64,000 nt of DNA, taken from Echeneis naucrates. Lineage: Eukaryota; Chordata; Actinopteri; Carangiformes; Echeneidae. The position numbers and the translations under genes were made by a program. Below, piece by piece: positions 1 to 12,639 of the stretch. Numbering within the stretch: the first letter of the stretch is position 1; every line of letters begins with the position of its first letter. Under the pieces are notes generated by a model. It did no database searches. It worked only from the letters and a program-made list of their open reading frames with translations, and was not told the origin of the DNA. Location: contig NC_042515.1 in assembly GCF_900963305.1 (NCBI RefSeq), positions 1,150,327-1,214,326 on the forward strand, given 5' to 3'.

Positions 1-404
1 CTTCATGACCACAGATGTCAGGGCAACAGGTCTGTCATCATTTAGTCCTGAATGGTGGACTTCTTGGGGACTGGGATGTTGGTGGAGTGAGCAGGAGGGA
101 ACTTCACGCAGCTCAAAATATCTGTTCAAGATCCAGATGAAGATGGGGCCAGTTTGTCAACACAAACTCTCAGGCAGGAAGAGGACACGCCATTTGGTTT
201 CCTGGTTCCTGGCATTCCTGGTTTTCTGTTTCCTAAAGAGTAGACAGACATCTTCCACACAGATCTACAGTGCAGGCAGAGAGACGGGGGGGTGGGGAGT
301 GAGGTGAGGGTGAGCAGATAGGAGGTGTGAATGGCTCTCTTTCCAATCTGCAATAGAAACTGTTGAAGTCATCAACCAATCAGGGATTATGATTATGTCA
401 ACAG
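1..404 (+). other. Intron upstream of gene A Ig exon
   Basis: No convincing exon seen. The stretch ends in the acceptor used by the Ig exon at 405. It does not resemble the introns before the matching exons of D, E or G, so this exon may have been placed in a different intronic context. Confidence 0.4.
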
Positions 405-1703
405 GTGCAGCTCCAAAACCATCTGTCACAACGCTGCAAAGAGGAGAAGACTGGGAACTGTTGCAGTGTCAAGTTCTTGGAGCTTCACCCAAACCTGAAG
501 TCCAGTGGAAGGACAGAGAAGGAAACATCCTCCCTGCTGAAGAACCAAAGATCTCTGAAAGAGGAGGAAGCTACGACATCACCCTCCAAATTAAAGTGAC
601 CAAGACCGGCTACTATCGCTGTGTATCTACACAGGAGAGCATCAGACATCAGACTGAGGCTGAGACCTACGTTCATTTTGACGGTGAGATTCTTCCTCTT
701 GGTATTTTAATCTTCGGATGGTTTTAAATCCTCCTTTGTCGATAGTTTTCACAGAGAGTTCTTCTTACCCAGTAACAGAACAAAACATCTGATGTGAGGA
801 CTGACATAAATCTGATGGATTAGAATGATGTTTGAGAAACGTCTGAACTTGTTTTCATAGGTTTCAGCAGCATGCACATCTTCAGTGACGATCTGAGTGT
901 ATGCTAAATGATTTTGTTCTGTATTTCAGGGGGAACGAACACACTGGTCCGTCTGTACGTGGTTATTGCAGGGTTATGTCTTGCTTTACTTCTTGGAATA
1001 GTTTTCTGCATATGTCGCACTAGTAAGTTCAAATCAACACATCCAAATAGATTTATTCAAACTTAAGACAGTTATCATGACTGTCCTTAAATGTCTTTTA
1101 AGCAGAGCTCACATTATGAATCATCTTCATCCATGAGTTGATCAGAGTGTCCCTTCTGGTATTTTACAGCAGGTTTTACCTTTTAGCCCGTTAAAGTGTA
1201 GATACTTCCGAATATCAGTTTACCTCTGTGTTTATCCGTCCATTCTCATCCTCCATCTTTGATAGATGTCACAGCCAATCAGAGTGCGTCATTCAGAGGC
1301 CTAGCTGCCAAAGTCTCTGGATATTTGGAGCTGATTGTTCATCATTACTGCTCCAAAGAATGAGCAGAACTCCTGATCAGATAAAGATAGAAACATCAGC
1401 TCAGCTGTAGAACGACCTAAACACATAATTTTACAAATACAAAGACAATTAATGCTGATCAATAATAATACTGACACCAATGTCACATTTGTTCTAACAA
1501 GTCAAACTGTATCTCAGGATTTATCATGACGCTCTCTGTTTATGGGCTCAGGATCTCAGGAATGTAACCAAGGCAGAGACCATGTTCAACCTGATTATGA
1601 ATGACAGACTTGACCACAAGTAGTTGAATAAATAAAACATCCTGCTGACAGTTTAGGTTTTCTTCCATGTAATTTTGTTTTCTCTTCTGCAGGAAGAAAA
1701 TAA
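405..1703 (+). CDS. Gene A: B7/butyrophilin-like Ig receptor, 3' part (C-type Ig exon, TM exon, short tail)
   Basis: Partial gene; its 5' exons lie before the window. Exons: Ig C-type domain 405-683, transmembrane 930-1022, terminal 1693-1703, all phase 1 with AG/GT borders. The Ig exon (93 codons) keeps both disulphide cysteines (LLQCQV and YRCVST), the core Trp (VQWKD) and the [12 protein letters not shown] stretch also seen in D, E and G. The TM exon encodes a segment around VVIAGLCLALLLGIVFCIC, and the protein ends RTRRK-stop. The basic tail has no tyrosine, so signalling through an ITIM or ITAM is not expected. The likely role is a cell-surface ligand or adhesion receptor of the B7/BTN group; the exact orthologue is not recognisable. 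A possible AATAAA lies near 1836. From about 827 onward the region is a direct repeat of gene C's 3' end. Confidence 0.75.
1220..1410 (+). repeat. Duplicated ~190-bp intronic fragment in gene A
   Basis: This piece of the TM-to-tail intron recurs almost unchanged at 18845-19030 (gene C). A longer related form lies inverted at about 6960-7145 and direct at about 55085-55300. Shared landmarks are TTTATCCGTCCAT, TCCTCCATCTTTGA, TGTCACAGCCAATCAG and CTCCTGATCAGATAAAGATA. The longer form holds an extra stretch rich in CCAAT- and CRE-like words, so the intronic copies look like deletion derivatives. Function unknown. Confidence 0.6.
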
Positions 1704-2337
1704 AGTCATCCACATCAGTCCTGAGCCATCAGACGTGTGCAGTGGGTCCTTTCTGATGTGTGAACCAGTTTAGAACGGGAAACTGGATCATTTCAAAAGC
1801 TTCTTATCATTCATTCCTCTTTAAAAGGTCTTTGTAATAAACTTGCATGAAAAGTACTTCTCAAATAAAGATTGATTAACATGAACACACTGATCAGAAC
1901 AGACTGACAACGTGTCACATTGTGATCTGATGGAAACATTCAGGTTCACCTGAACAGTCGAGGCTCTGTCAGGGCAGAAAATAAAAACCTGTGTCAGATT
2001 CAAACTACAGAATTCATCAGTGATGACAGAACATCTGGACCGCCAACAGACTGGAAACACCGACAGACCGGAACCAGAACTCCGGACCAGGTGACCAAAA
2101 GAAGGAGAATTAGTGGAATCAAATAAAACTAATGGAAAAACGAGCATCGAGGTTTGGACAGTTCTGGTTTCTGCGTCACTTCCTGCCAGTCCAACATTGA
2201 TCATCCGAACCGACCCAAACTGATGACCACATTCCTGAACTTCAGTCAACATGAAGTCAGACTCAGAGCGCCACCTGCTGGACACCAGAAGTCAGTGTCA
2301 CATCGTCACTTGTCAGATATACGTCACACCTGCATAT
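1704..2337 (+). other. Gene A 3' UTR and downstream spacer
   Basis: Sequence after the stop, with a plausible polyadenylation signal near 1836. Almost all of it is repeated downstream of gene C (19326-19961). Open frames on either strand are short, differ between the two copies and match nothing I recognise, so I call no gene here. Confidence 0.5.
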
Positions 2338-3907
2338 GTATGGAGGAGTTTTTGTGCCACTATGAAATAAATAAATACTTCATTAAATAAATTAATAAAT
2401 ATATAATTAAATAATTACTTAAATGTGTCAATTGAAATACCAATTGATTTTATGTAAAAACACAATTATTTCAGTATTTAATTATTTTTGTGGTCCTGTG
2501 ATGCAGTGTTTCATGAATTTATTTATCTGTCAAAGTCAGTGGGCGGGACTAATGCCAATCTACTGTGATCCATTGCTTTGGTCTGAAGTCTGTGCGGAAG
2601 CCTTTCAAAACATGGCGGCAATAGAGGACGTGCATGAACTTTCACGGGAGTTGTTGATCTTTTAGACCTTGCTGAATATGTGGAAGCAGGACCTGCAGAC
2701 CCAGAGCATGCTTGGTCTGCGACCAAGTTATGGCTGCAGAGTGACTGCAAATTTAGAAGAAGTGCTCCGCTGCTTCTCTGGTACCAGGACACAACAGACA
2801 ACGCACACAGGGACCGGGGCGTTGGGCATTCTGACTTCAGTTCTGGAACATCAAGTTCTTTCTGGAGCACCAGCTTGTCTAATTGCAGCAATGCTTGGAG
2901 TGTCAAAGATCAGAAGGCGTATGAAACAAAACGGCCTGCCAGATTTCGACTGCGAGTAGATCCTGCAATTTTTAGAAATTCAAATACTCCCCCTTCTTGG
3001 AGTTTCAGGAACACTTCCATAAGTTTGTTAAAACCATCATCCCCTGTGGAAAAAAGCACATCATACTGACTTACCAAAAACTAAACAAGGCCTGTGAAAA
3101 CTTACCAGGTGTTCACAACATGACGTGACAAACTACACAAGTATGAGTCAAATATGGACATTAAGAAACGTATGTCTTTGAAAAAGAAATGGAAATGCTA
3201 AGTAGAACTGCACAATTTCAACTTGCCACAGACAGTAAACTTTATGGATTAGCTAAATTCGTTTTACTCATCCAAAAATGTGACTCTTTGCCCTCCAAGT
3301 CCTGAAGAAAGAAGCTCCTCTTTAAGCCAGACATCAGACTTCGGTTTGTGTTGGTGGTCTCTCTTGTTCCTTCTGGCTCAGAGAGTTTTGATACTTCAGC
3401 TACAAGACAGAAAAATATCACAAATCAATCAGCTAAAGCAGCTAGTCTCTGGGACAGGTCCGCTTCTCTCCGCAGCTCCGGGGAACTTCTCAGCATTTTG
3501 TCCGACTCTGCCACTCGCGGGACGGAACGATTGAATGATTATTATTGACCCAGTTCGGCAGTCTGTGCGGACCTTTGTGCTGTTGTGTACCGGAGTGTGT
3601 TCTCCAGCTCTGCGTCGATCCGTGATCTGGATTCGATCTGTTTTGACTTGATGCTCTGGGTAACCAATCAGGCGTTAGTCCCGCCCACTGACTTTGATGG
3701 GTGAGTTTGACAGATTAAATTAATTAATGAAACACTGCATCACAGGACCACGAAATGATTAATTAAATACTGAAATAATTATGTGTTTTTACATTAAATC
3801 AATCGGTATTTCAATTAATAAATAACACATTTAAGTATTTAATTAATGACTTTTTTATTTAATGATGTATTTATTTATTTCACAGTGGCACAAAAACTCC
3901 TCCATAC
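2338..3907. mobile_element. DNA transposon-like element with ~220-bp terminal inverted repeats (copy 1)
   Basis: The ends are long imperfect inverted repeats (about 2338-2557 and 3672-3907). They start GTATGGAGGAGTTTTTGTGC, run through AT-rich sequence, and end inside at a GTCAGTGGGCGGGACTAA block. The interior (about 2560-3670) has broken reading. On + near 2669-2957 a short frame ends LGVSKIRRRMKQNGL, which resembles the helix-turn-helix part of some fish integrase-like transposases. That resemblance is weak and from memory. I see no intact transposase, so this is probably a non-autonomous or decayed DNA transposon. A shorter copy sits at 19962-20912. Superfamily not assigned. Confidence 0.65.
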
Positions 3908-4339
3908 TTTTGGCTCTCTGAAGACAGGTACATGCAATGTACCACTCTGACCGGAAGGTGTCAGTGTGAGTCCATTAATCACCACAACAAAACACAACAT
4001 GACGTAGAACTGGCGCCACCTGCTGTCCGCTCTCTGACTCTGATTTCAGCTGATTCATCAGTCTGATTGAATTGGACTGTAGTGGAGAGCCGGACCGCCA
4101 TGGAGCTGCTTCCGGTGTGTCTCTGGGTCCTGATCTGGTCCGGATCAACGTCAGCTGCTGAAGCCGGTGAGAACCATCAGGGACAGCTGACGTCAGCACC
4201 GGCACCTGTGACGATGCTGTTAAACGGCCGGTGACGTCATTGAATGACATCATCCGTTAATAACAGCCGTTAACAGAGCTGCTCCGGTCCAGAGGAGGTT
4301 TGGGACGTTATGACGACACAGGACAAGTGTAGATGAGTG

Positions 4340-4344
4340 TGTGA

Positions 4345-4379
<35 letters not shown>

Positions 4380-4398
4380 TCTGTCTGTTTGTCTGTCT

Positions 4399-4437
<39 letters not shown>

Positions 4438-4660
4438 AGTCTGAGTGTGTGTGTCTGTGTGTGTGAGTGTGAGTCTGTCTGTGTGTCTGTCTGTCTTGGT
4501 TCAGGGCGTTGTGTGTGTCTGTGTGTGTGTGTTGGTTCAGGGCGTTGTCTATGTGTGTTTCGGTTCGGGGCGTTGTGTGTGTCTGTGTGTGTCTGTGTGT
4601 GTCGGTTCAGGCCGTTGTGTGTGTCTGTGTGTGTCTGTGTGTGTGTCTCCATCCTCTCCA
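4340..4660. repeat. (GT)n tract with interspersed GGTTCAGG(G/C)CGTT units
   Basis: Polymorphic-looking microsatellite in intron 1 of unit B. Pure GT/GTCT runs are followed by repeats carrying GGTTCAGG(G/C)CGTTGTGTG. Counterparts lie in the first introns of D (21338-21650), E (38013-38122) and B' (57165-57600), with clearly different lengths and unit arrangements. The Cys/Val-rich open frames here are repeat artefacts. Confidence 0.9.
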
Positions 4661-4950
4661 GATCACAGATGTTGTAGATTCTGATTTGATTCTGTCGTTG
4701 TTCTCTTTTTCTCTGATCAAATCTAAAGTGAGTTCATTTGTGTTGTTGTGTTGTTGTGTTGTTGTGTAGTTGTGATGAACTCCGTCACAGCAGCAGGTGC
4801 TCAGGTGGTTCATTGGTTATTGACTGATTGTCATCATGAACATTCAGCTCAGGTGATGTTCAGGAATATTGGACCTCCTCCACCTTTCCGTGGTAACACT
4901 CCCTCCTTCTCAGGAAAATGAGGGTGGAGATGTTGTTCCTGATGATTGTT

Positions 4951-5360
4951 GATTTATCTCCACCTCTTCTATTTCTCCCCCCCACCTGAACCAGGGTCTG
5001 TATCCCCACCCCGCTTTCACTGGTGCAGTTGGTGAGAGGTCAGAGTAGGTGATAGTGCTGTTTGAGATAGTGTCTTTGTGTGAGGAGTGGTGATGGCTGC
5101 CATTAGGAGGGTGACTCTGGGACGCCAGTGTTCACGGTCTAGCCTCCTGGAGGTGTTGTGGGCCTAACTAGACGAAACACCGGTGAAAGGAGGTTCCCAC
5201 CTGATGACCCCAAAGACATGATAGCTACCACCGCTCACTGGCCGAGTTGGATATTATCTGTAGGGAATATAGAGCAGGGTGAAATTTTGTTGCTAGGAAG
5301 GTGATCACTGAGTCTGGTCCATTTTTTGTCGCACAAGTTTCTTGTGTTTCTCTAAAAAAT
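4951..5360. mobile_element. ~410-bp insertion unique to this copy, probable interspersed-repeat fragment
   Basis: The paralogous introns at 21.95, 37.70 and 56.87 kb run straight from GATGATTGTTG to TGGAACAGTG. Here about 410 bases intervene, beginning ATTTATCTCCACC and ending near TCTCTAAAAAATG. The inserted sequence has no long open frame and no inverted ends that I can see. The repeat family is not recognised. Its absence from the matching right arm suggests it arrived after the inverted duplication. Confidence 0.6.
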
Positions 5361-6600
5361 GTGGAGCAGTGAAACCTGTTAGTTCAGTTCTCAACTGTTT
5401 CTGAGGACACGCTTTGTTTTATCTCGTCTACAGGAGCCTGGAGGGGTCAGCTGAGTTTGTATCAGGGCGGCCTTCATGAATGAAGCAGTCAGGAGTCGGT
5501 TTATTAGGAACACCCAGATCAAAGAGATTCAGTCTGAATCAGCAGTCATGAAGGTTACACTGTTCAGTTTGTGTGGATCAGGTGTCGTCTCACCTGTGTG
5601 ATGGTTGGTAGGATGTAGTTTGTGTTGTTCAGTCTGCCCTCGTTGATCTGGATCAGAAGGTGTCACATTCTTCCTCCTTTCCTTCCTGACTGACTGACAG
5701 CTTCCTTCATTGTGTAACTTCTGGCTGGTTTCTCTGCTGAAATATAAAACCTGCAGAATCTGAACCAGAATGAAATAAAAAGCACAGACGGCTTTGATTT
5801 AATGTTCATATCCATGTTGGAGCCGGAGCTCTGAATGAATATGAACATAAACTGACTGCAGATTCACCTCATTGTCTTCAACATATCAGTGTTTAATCAT
5901 CATAATGATGGATTTACTTTAAAACAAATCAGAACAAACAGAAACAGCAAAATCCCTGAAAACAGACAAACAGCTTCGTCCTCAATAATATTAATCAGGA
6001 TAATAAATTCAGAAACGTCATTATGCTGTCAAAGTGGCTCTAAAACATTTCCTGGTCTGTTTGTCTTCAGCTCCGTCAGGTCTGGACATGAAACTGTCTG
6101 TCAGTGGCTGATTGGTGATGACATCACTTCCTGTAGCAGACGCCATCTTGTGTCCATGTTAATAACAGCCTGTAAATTCCTCCATCCCATGGAGTTCACT
6201 GGTGGTTAATATTTGTTGTTGCAGCAGCTCAGCAGTTAGATTGTGTTACCTGTTCACAGTGAACACGGCAGCTGATTGTGTTGTTTTCCTGTCGAACACA
6301 CACAAACACACAGATACGTTGATTTTTGTGTCTTTAGTGAATAAATGTGGTTGTCTGTATTTAATGTTGTGGCCTCAACACTGTAAATGTTGTTGTCATG
6401 ACCTGATTTTACTCGTTCAGTTCTTTAAGATGTTTTATAAGAAAATAAACCATCAGCCTCCACAACACTTTGACTTCAAGACAAAAATCACAACACAACT
6501 GAGGTGTGGAGTCTGTGATTATATTTCTAAATAACACAATAATTAAAATCTGTTTTGTCTTCCAGGACCAGAGATCACAGTGATAGAAGGACGTGATGGA

Positions 6601-8048
6601 AATGACTAAACTAAACATTGAAGTGGGTGGGTGTGATGCTCCCAGTGGTTTCTGGGTAATGTGTGTGTCATGAACTAAATTGGGACTCATTTCACTTCGA
6701 CACCTCTCAGTCTGACACTCATCATTCTCTAACACCTTTTCTGCGCCTTCTCTGCATTTCTTTACTCAAACTTTGTCCTTTTGAGCTTTTCGGTTTGATC
6801 TCTTTGTGTTTTTCATTTTTTAAAAGTCTCCTCACCTTCAGACTCAGCTGATTCTGTCTGATCAGTTCAGACTCTGAATGTTTCCTTCGTCTCCAAAGAA
6901 AAGTTCCTCTCGTGTGTTTGGGTTGTTTCTATCTTTATCTGATCAGGAGTTTTGCTTGTTAATGATGAAAAATCAGTTCCAAATATCTGATTGTCTTTAT
7001 TCTGTCAACTCAGAAACATGCAGGACTGATCCTGATTGGCTGTGACATCACCCACCGGAGCCAATAGGAGCGTCCGATGGAAAGACGTGACTCCAGACGT
7101 CACTGTCAAAGATGGAGGATGAGGATGGACGGATAAACACACAGAAGGAGTCAGAGAGTCGGACTGATCCAGATCGGACAGATCAGCTGATTCTGTTTAA
7201 GGGGGAAACAGGAAGAGCCATCAGGTTTGGAAGTTGACATAAATGTGTTTTAACTGCAGAGGAACAATAACTTCAAAAGCAGTCTTTGGTCACTGATGGA
7301 GCTAAGTCTTCAAACTTCTTAAAGTTGTTGACATTTCATATTTTCAGTGAAGAATAAATGAAGAGATCAGTTCAGTCTGATGGTCACTAAGAAACATTTG
7401 TCCTTCAACATGTCTCAAATCTTTGCTTTCTGTCAAGTTGTGAGACAAACTGATCCTGGGGGGTTGAGGCTGATGACACATGTTTTTGTTTCAGCGTGTT
7501 TTGTCTGTTTTGTCCGTGTGACTGCTTCCTGATGGGTTTGTTATTAGATTATTTTATTCTCTGGCTCTGGTTTGGACTGTAGATGTGAAGTTATTGCTTT
7601 CAAAAATGTTGCCTCAATTTATTTCTGCGACAGTTTCTATCACAATTAATTAATCAAGTCAGATAATGAAAGTCAGATATTTCATATCTGTGTTCAGGTT
7701 AATCTGGTGTTTAGGATTTAAATGTTGAACATCAGTTTGTGTGATAACTGAGCATCAACACTGAATCTTTCCAGGTTCATCACACACAATGTGCTTTCAC
7801 ATTAGAGCTCTACTGTTTGACATCCGTCCTGGCTCTGATCCACAGACTTACCTCGTCTGAACTGGGCCGAGCCCTCAGACGTCCCTGCTGATTGGTCAGA
7901 GCAAATATCCCATAACCTCAACCCAGAACGTTGGGCTGAAGCTGAAAGCCTGGTGCTCACGATGTGCTTCTCCTGTTGGCACAAATGAGGACCTGCTCCG
8001 TTTAGCAACTGAGGGCTCGCTGAGAGGACGGCAGAACGCAAGGCTCAG
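6601..8048. other. Spacer between broken unit B and tmem74b; no gene seen
   Basis: Matched in inverted orientation by 54180-55630. About 6960-7145 contains the longer form of the fragment found in the TM-to-tail introns of A and C, here reversed. This shows that a piece of another receptor unit was joined to the V stub. The rest shows no convincing splice sites or conserved coding frame. Confidence 0.5.
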
Positions 8049-9602
<1,554 letters not shown>

Positions 9603-9878
9603 CGAAACCTGCTGGGTGTGTTCATGTCTCCGCCATCGTCCTCACTGAGGAGGTGACATCCACAGTAAGAGGTCAAAGGTCTCTGTGGAGTTTCTGTCAT
9701 CATGTCAGACGGTGACAAACTCTTCAGAAGTTTCTGTTTGTTTTGGGGGTTTTTTTGGAACTTGGACAAAACGAGAATTTTTTCCACGTCTGGAGACTCA
9801 CAAAGCTTTTGGTGCCAACAGTGAAGCACAAAAAAACATAGTTCAATTCACATCATCAATGTAATAATGGCGTCTCAC

Positions 9879-10870
9879 CTCGGTAGATTTTATTTCCATT
9901 TCTTCCTCCTCTCGTCATCGCAGCCTCTTCTTCCTGTTGAGGTGAATGAAGAATTGAAACCAGAACCTCAGTCCTCATCAGTCTCCACACACTAAAGAGG
10001 AGTCCGGGCCTCAGGACAAAGGGAACCGGATCCTGTGGTCCTGGTCTACGTCATAATTCTGTTTTCTTATTTAAAGCCACTGACAGATAAAGGTGACAGT
10101 TAAACGATTTATCATGATGACGGCTGCAGGTTCAGGATCTGATGAAATACTGAGACGGTCCTCATCAAACCTGATTCAGTTTCCTCCAAAACATCTCTTT
10201 CCCTTTAACTCCTTCTGGGAGCTCCCGGTGCCACAGGGAGGGGGCCGGGGGGGCCAGGAGGGCCCGGGGCCCCCCGGCCAGTGTGTCAGCTCCTGATGTG
10301 CACAGAGACGGTGTGACCTTGATACGTCAACCTGCCGAAACCTGGAGCACTAAGTGTGTGTGTGTGTGTGTCTCTGTGTGTGTGTGTGTGTGTCTCTGTG
10401 TGTCTCTGTGTGTCTCTGTGTGTCTGTGTGTCTCTGTGTGTGTCTGTGTGTCTGTGTGTGTCTGTGTGTGTGTGTCTCTGTGTGTGTGTCTCTGTGTGTG
10501 TGATCATATCAGGACCAGCCCGGACAGATAAGCGCCACCGACTCATTCATCATCCGACCTGAGGGCTGATAAGTCGGGCAGACGGAGGATGGAGAGTCCT
10601 GATCCTGATCCGGATCATCCAAATGAGCCAACACGGAGACGGGAAGTACCGATTTAACCGGCTGGGGGGGGGGGGGGGGGGGGGGATGACCGGGATGGAG
10701 TCGGTATCCACCGGACAGCCATCGACGGTGGCTCCGGTTAGACGGGCGGAGGACCGGAGTGACAGCGGGGTCTTACCTGCTGCAGGCGGCCGAGCAGATC
10801 CGGAGACATCCGGAGAGGAGGGAGCTGCTGGAGGATGGAGGGGATGCTGAGGGGGGAGGAAGGGGAGGGA
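9879..10870 (-). promoter_or_regulatory. tmem74b: Candidate 5' non-coding exons and GC-rich promoter of tmem74b (left)
   Basis: Upstream of the tmem74b start, a 55-nt segment (9933-9879) has a consensus acceptor (CTCAACAG) and donor (GAG|GTGAGA). Further out, a GC-rich block ends at a consensus donor (CAGCAG|GTAAGA, exon end 10777). Together they look like one or two untranslated exons in a promoter region. A G-run of about 22 (10664-10685) and a (GT)n tract (about 10350-10500) lie inside the putative intron or exon area. The right arm repeats the arrangement at 51350-52333. Confidence 0.45.
10350..10500. repeat. (GT)n/(GTCT)n microsatellite
   Basis: Mixed GTGTGT and GTCTCTGTGT repeats. The matching tract on the other arm (about 51744-51860) differs in length and order. 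Confidence 0.9.
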
Positions 10871-11394
10871 CTGAGCATGCGCAGATGAACATGAACACAG
10901 TCTGAACTCCAATCATCAGTCATGATCGATTACAGTGTCAGCGGTGGGGGAACATCAGGTCTGTCTGTCCCTGTGATGGACTCTGATCAGAATCAGAATC
11001 AGAATCAGTTACAGATGCTCCCATTCAAAAGTCTGAAGAAGTGTAAAACACTAAAATAAAATAAAATATAAATGTCCATTTGTTCCTGTATCTACAAAGT
11101 GATGAATAAAACAGCAGTCTACCAACATTTGAATATAGAATATAGAATAAACCAGCTGACTCAGAGTGAGTCAGTGTTTTCAGCCCAGTCCAGTTTATTG
11201 TCCACACAGACCGTCTGGATGGACTCAGGGGTCATCGGCACCTTAGTCCTTCTCAGGTCCACAACCAGGAGGGGACGAGTTCAGTTCGTCTGGAAAATCT
11301 GCTGAAAAACAGGCTGAGTTCGTCGGCCCCGTCCACGCTGCCTTCAACCCCCCTGCTGCCAGCTGACCTGAAGCCTGTGATGGTCCTCCGGGAT

Positions 11395-11755
11395 GGACTC
11401 TGAAGGACTCTACTGGACTCTACTGGACTCTGATGGACTCTGGAGGACTCTGGAGGACTCTGGAGGACTCTACTGGACTCTACTGGACTCTGATGGACTC
11501 TGGAGGACTCTGTAGGACTCTAATGGACTCGGATGGACTCTGATGGACTCTGATGGACTCGGATGGGCTCTGATGGACTCTGATGGACTCTGGAGGACTC
11601 TGGAGTCTCTAATGGACTCGGATGGACTCTGATGGACTCTGGAGGACTCTACTGGACTCTACTGGACTCTACTGGACTCTACTGGACTCTGATGGACTCT
11701 GGAGGACTGTGGAGGACTCTGATGGACTCTGGAGGACTGTGGAGGACTGTGATCT
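11395..11755. repeat. 10-bp minisatellite GGACTCTNNN (left)
   Basis: Tandem decamers such as GGACTCTGAT, GGACTCTACT and GGACTCTGGA. The counterpart on the right arm (about 50255-50850) is roughly 1.6 times longer, showing length evolution between the arms. The open frames across it (WTLLDSDGLWRT-like) are repeat artefacts. Confidence 0.9.
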
Positions 11756-12165
11756 GTCCAGGCTCCATCAAACCTGGAAAATGTTGATGAATGAACTTCC
11801 ACAGTGATTGAAGAGGAGAGTACGGCGGCCCATTGAGGACAAAACTCAAAGATTAACGTCTCTCTCTGAATGTTCAGAACCTGGACCTGGACTCTGGTCT
11901 GAAGAGCTTTAAACCTTCATGACCATCAGGGGGCGACTGGACTGATGTGAAAAGAATTCAGATTGATATGAAACACGAAACAGATTTTCTCCAAACTGCA
12001 CCAGAAGAACCTGAACTGACTCCATCTTCATCCCAGCAGCAGCCCGTCACTTTATCATGACCTTGAGCAGAAGTGAGGAGAAAAAGAAGGATTTTTATTT
12101 AAAGGTGTTCCTTAAAAATTTGAATATCAGGTTACATTTGCTGTTCAGTTTTTCTTGCTGGTTTT

Positions 12166-12300
12166 GTTTCGGTTCTTTCACCGGAGCAGTACTATCTGTA
12201 CTTCATCTTCATGAATACTCTGGGTTCTTTCACCGGAGCAGTACTATCTGTACTTCATCTTCATGAATACTCTGGGTTCTTTCACCGGAGCAGTACTTTC
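12166..12300. repeat. 57-bp tandem repeat (left)
   Basis: Two and a half copies of a unit containing GTTCTTTCACCGGAGCAGTA and CTTCATGAATACTCTGG. The right arm at about 49650-49830 has roughly one more copy, with variant ends (GAAGGGTACCGAGAG). Confidence 0.85.
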
Positions 12301-12381
12301 ATCTTTGTGCATGTACTTGTACCAGAGTACATTTTAGCTCCAACAGTAACTCTCAGTATTTTTCCTCCCCTTGTGAAGCTG

Positions 12382-12639
12382 TTAGATGTGATCATCAGTT
12401 CGTGGTTCCTCTGCAGGTCTGCTGGAGGAATTCATCTGATCAGGATCTGCAGAAAAGACATTTCATTTCTGAGGAAACAAGAGAGCAGTTATACTGAAAT
12501 GACTTCTGCTTACTTTTCTTCCTGTGATTTTCAGAGTCCTTGATGAGAAAGAACTGAACCAGAGCTAAAACTGTTGCCACGACCAAAAAACTTCCCAGTG
12601 GGATCCACATGTAGACACGGCCGCGATCAAAGAGTTCCT
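12382..12639 (-). CDS. Gene H remnant: receptor TM exon and cytoplasmic tail exon (left)
   Basis: Two phase-1 exons on -. 12639-12514 (126 nt, acceptor TGTTTCAG, donor AAAA|GTAAGC) encodes EELFDRGRVYMWIP, then a hydrophobic run (GSFLVVATVLALVQFFLI) and KDSENHRKK. 12446-12382 (acceptor TTTTCTGCAG) encodes NPDQMNSSSRPAEEPRTDD and ends in a stop. This is the end of a type I membrane receptor whose extracellular exons are missing: I found no Ig exon between here and gene C. A possible start-like segment near 13410-13340 (MSLSAASGWRRLGN, donor CAGAG|GTCAGT) is unconvincing. Probably a truncated receptor gene. The tail has no tyrosine. In the right-arm copy the TM exon is 4 nt shorter and out of frame. 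Confidence 0.55.

Larger units (their letters stand above)
4100..6600 (+). pseudogene. Unit B: orphan signal-peptide exon plus truncated V exon
   Basis: The exon 4100-4166 encodes [20 protein letters not shown] followed by EA-G. It is a good signal peptide in a strong start context (GACCGCCATGG) and ends at a consensus phase-1 donor. It is identical in sequence type to the first exons of D, E and B'. The V exon begins correctly at 6566 after TCTTCCAG (GPEITVIEG), but homology stops after about 35 bases, where unrelated sequence begins. No downstream C or TM exon follows before antisense tmem74b. Unit B therefore cannot make its own receptor. The signal exon might still splice onto gene C's V exon at 15240, but that is speculation. 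The same truncation occurs in B' on the other arm. Confidence 0.75.

Noticed and set aside
4351-4677. Long Cys/Val/Ser open frames across GT repeats, also at 21.3-21.7, 10.3-10.5 and 57.0-57.6 kb
   Set aside because: They are translations of GTGTGT/GTCT microsatellites in introns, open in several frames on both strands, with differing lengths between paralogues.
11622-11807. WTLLDSDGLWRT-type repeat protein
   Set aside because: Translation of the GGACTCTNNN decamer minisatellite.
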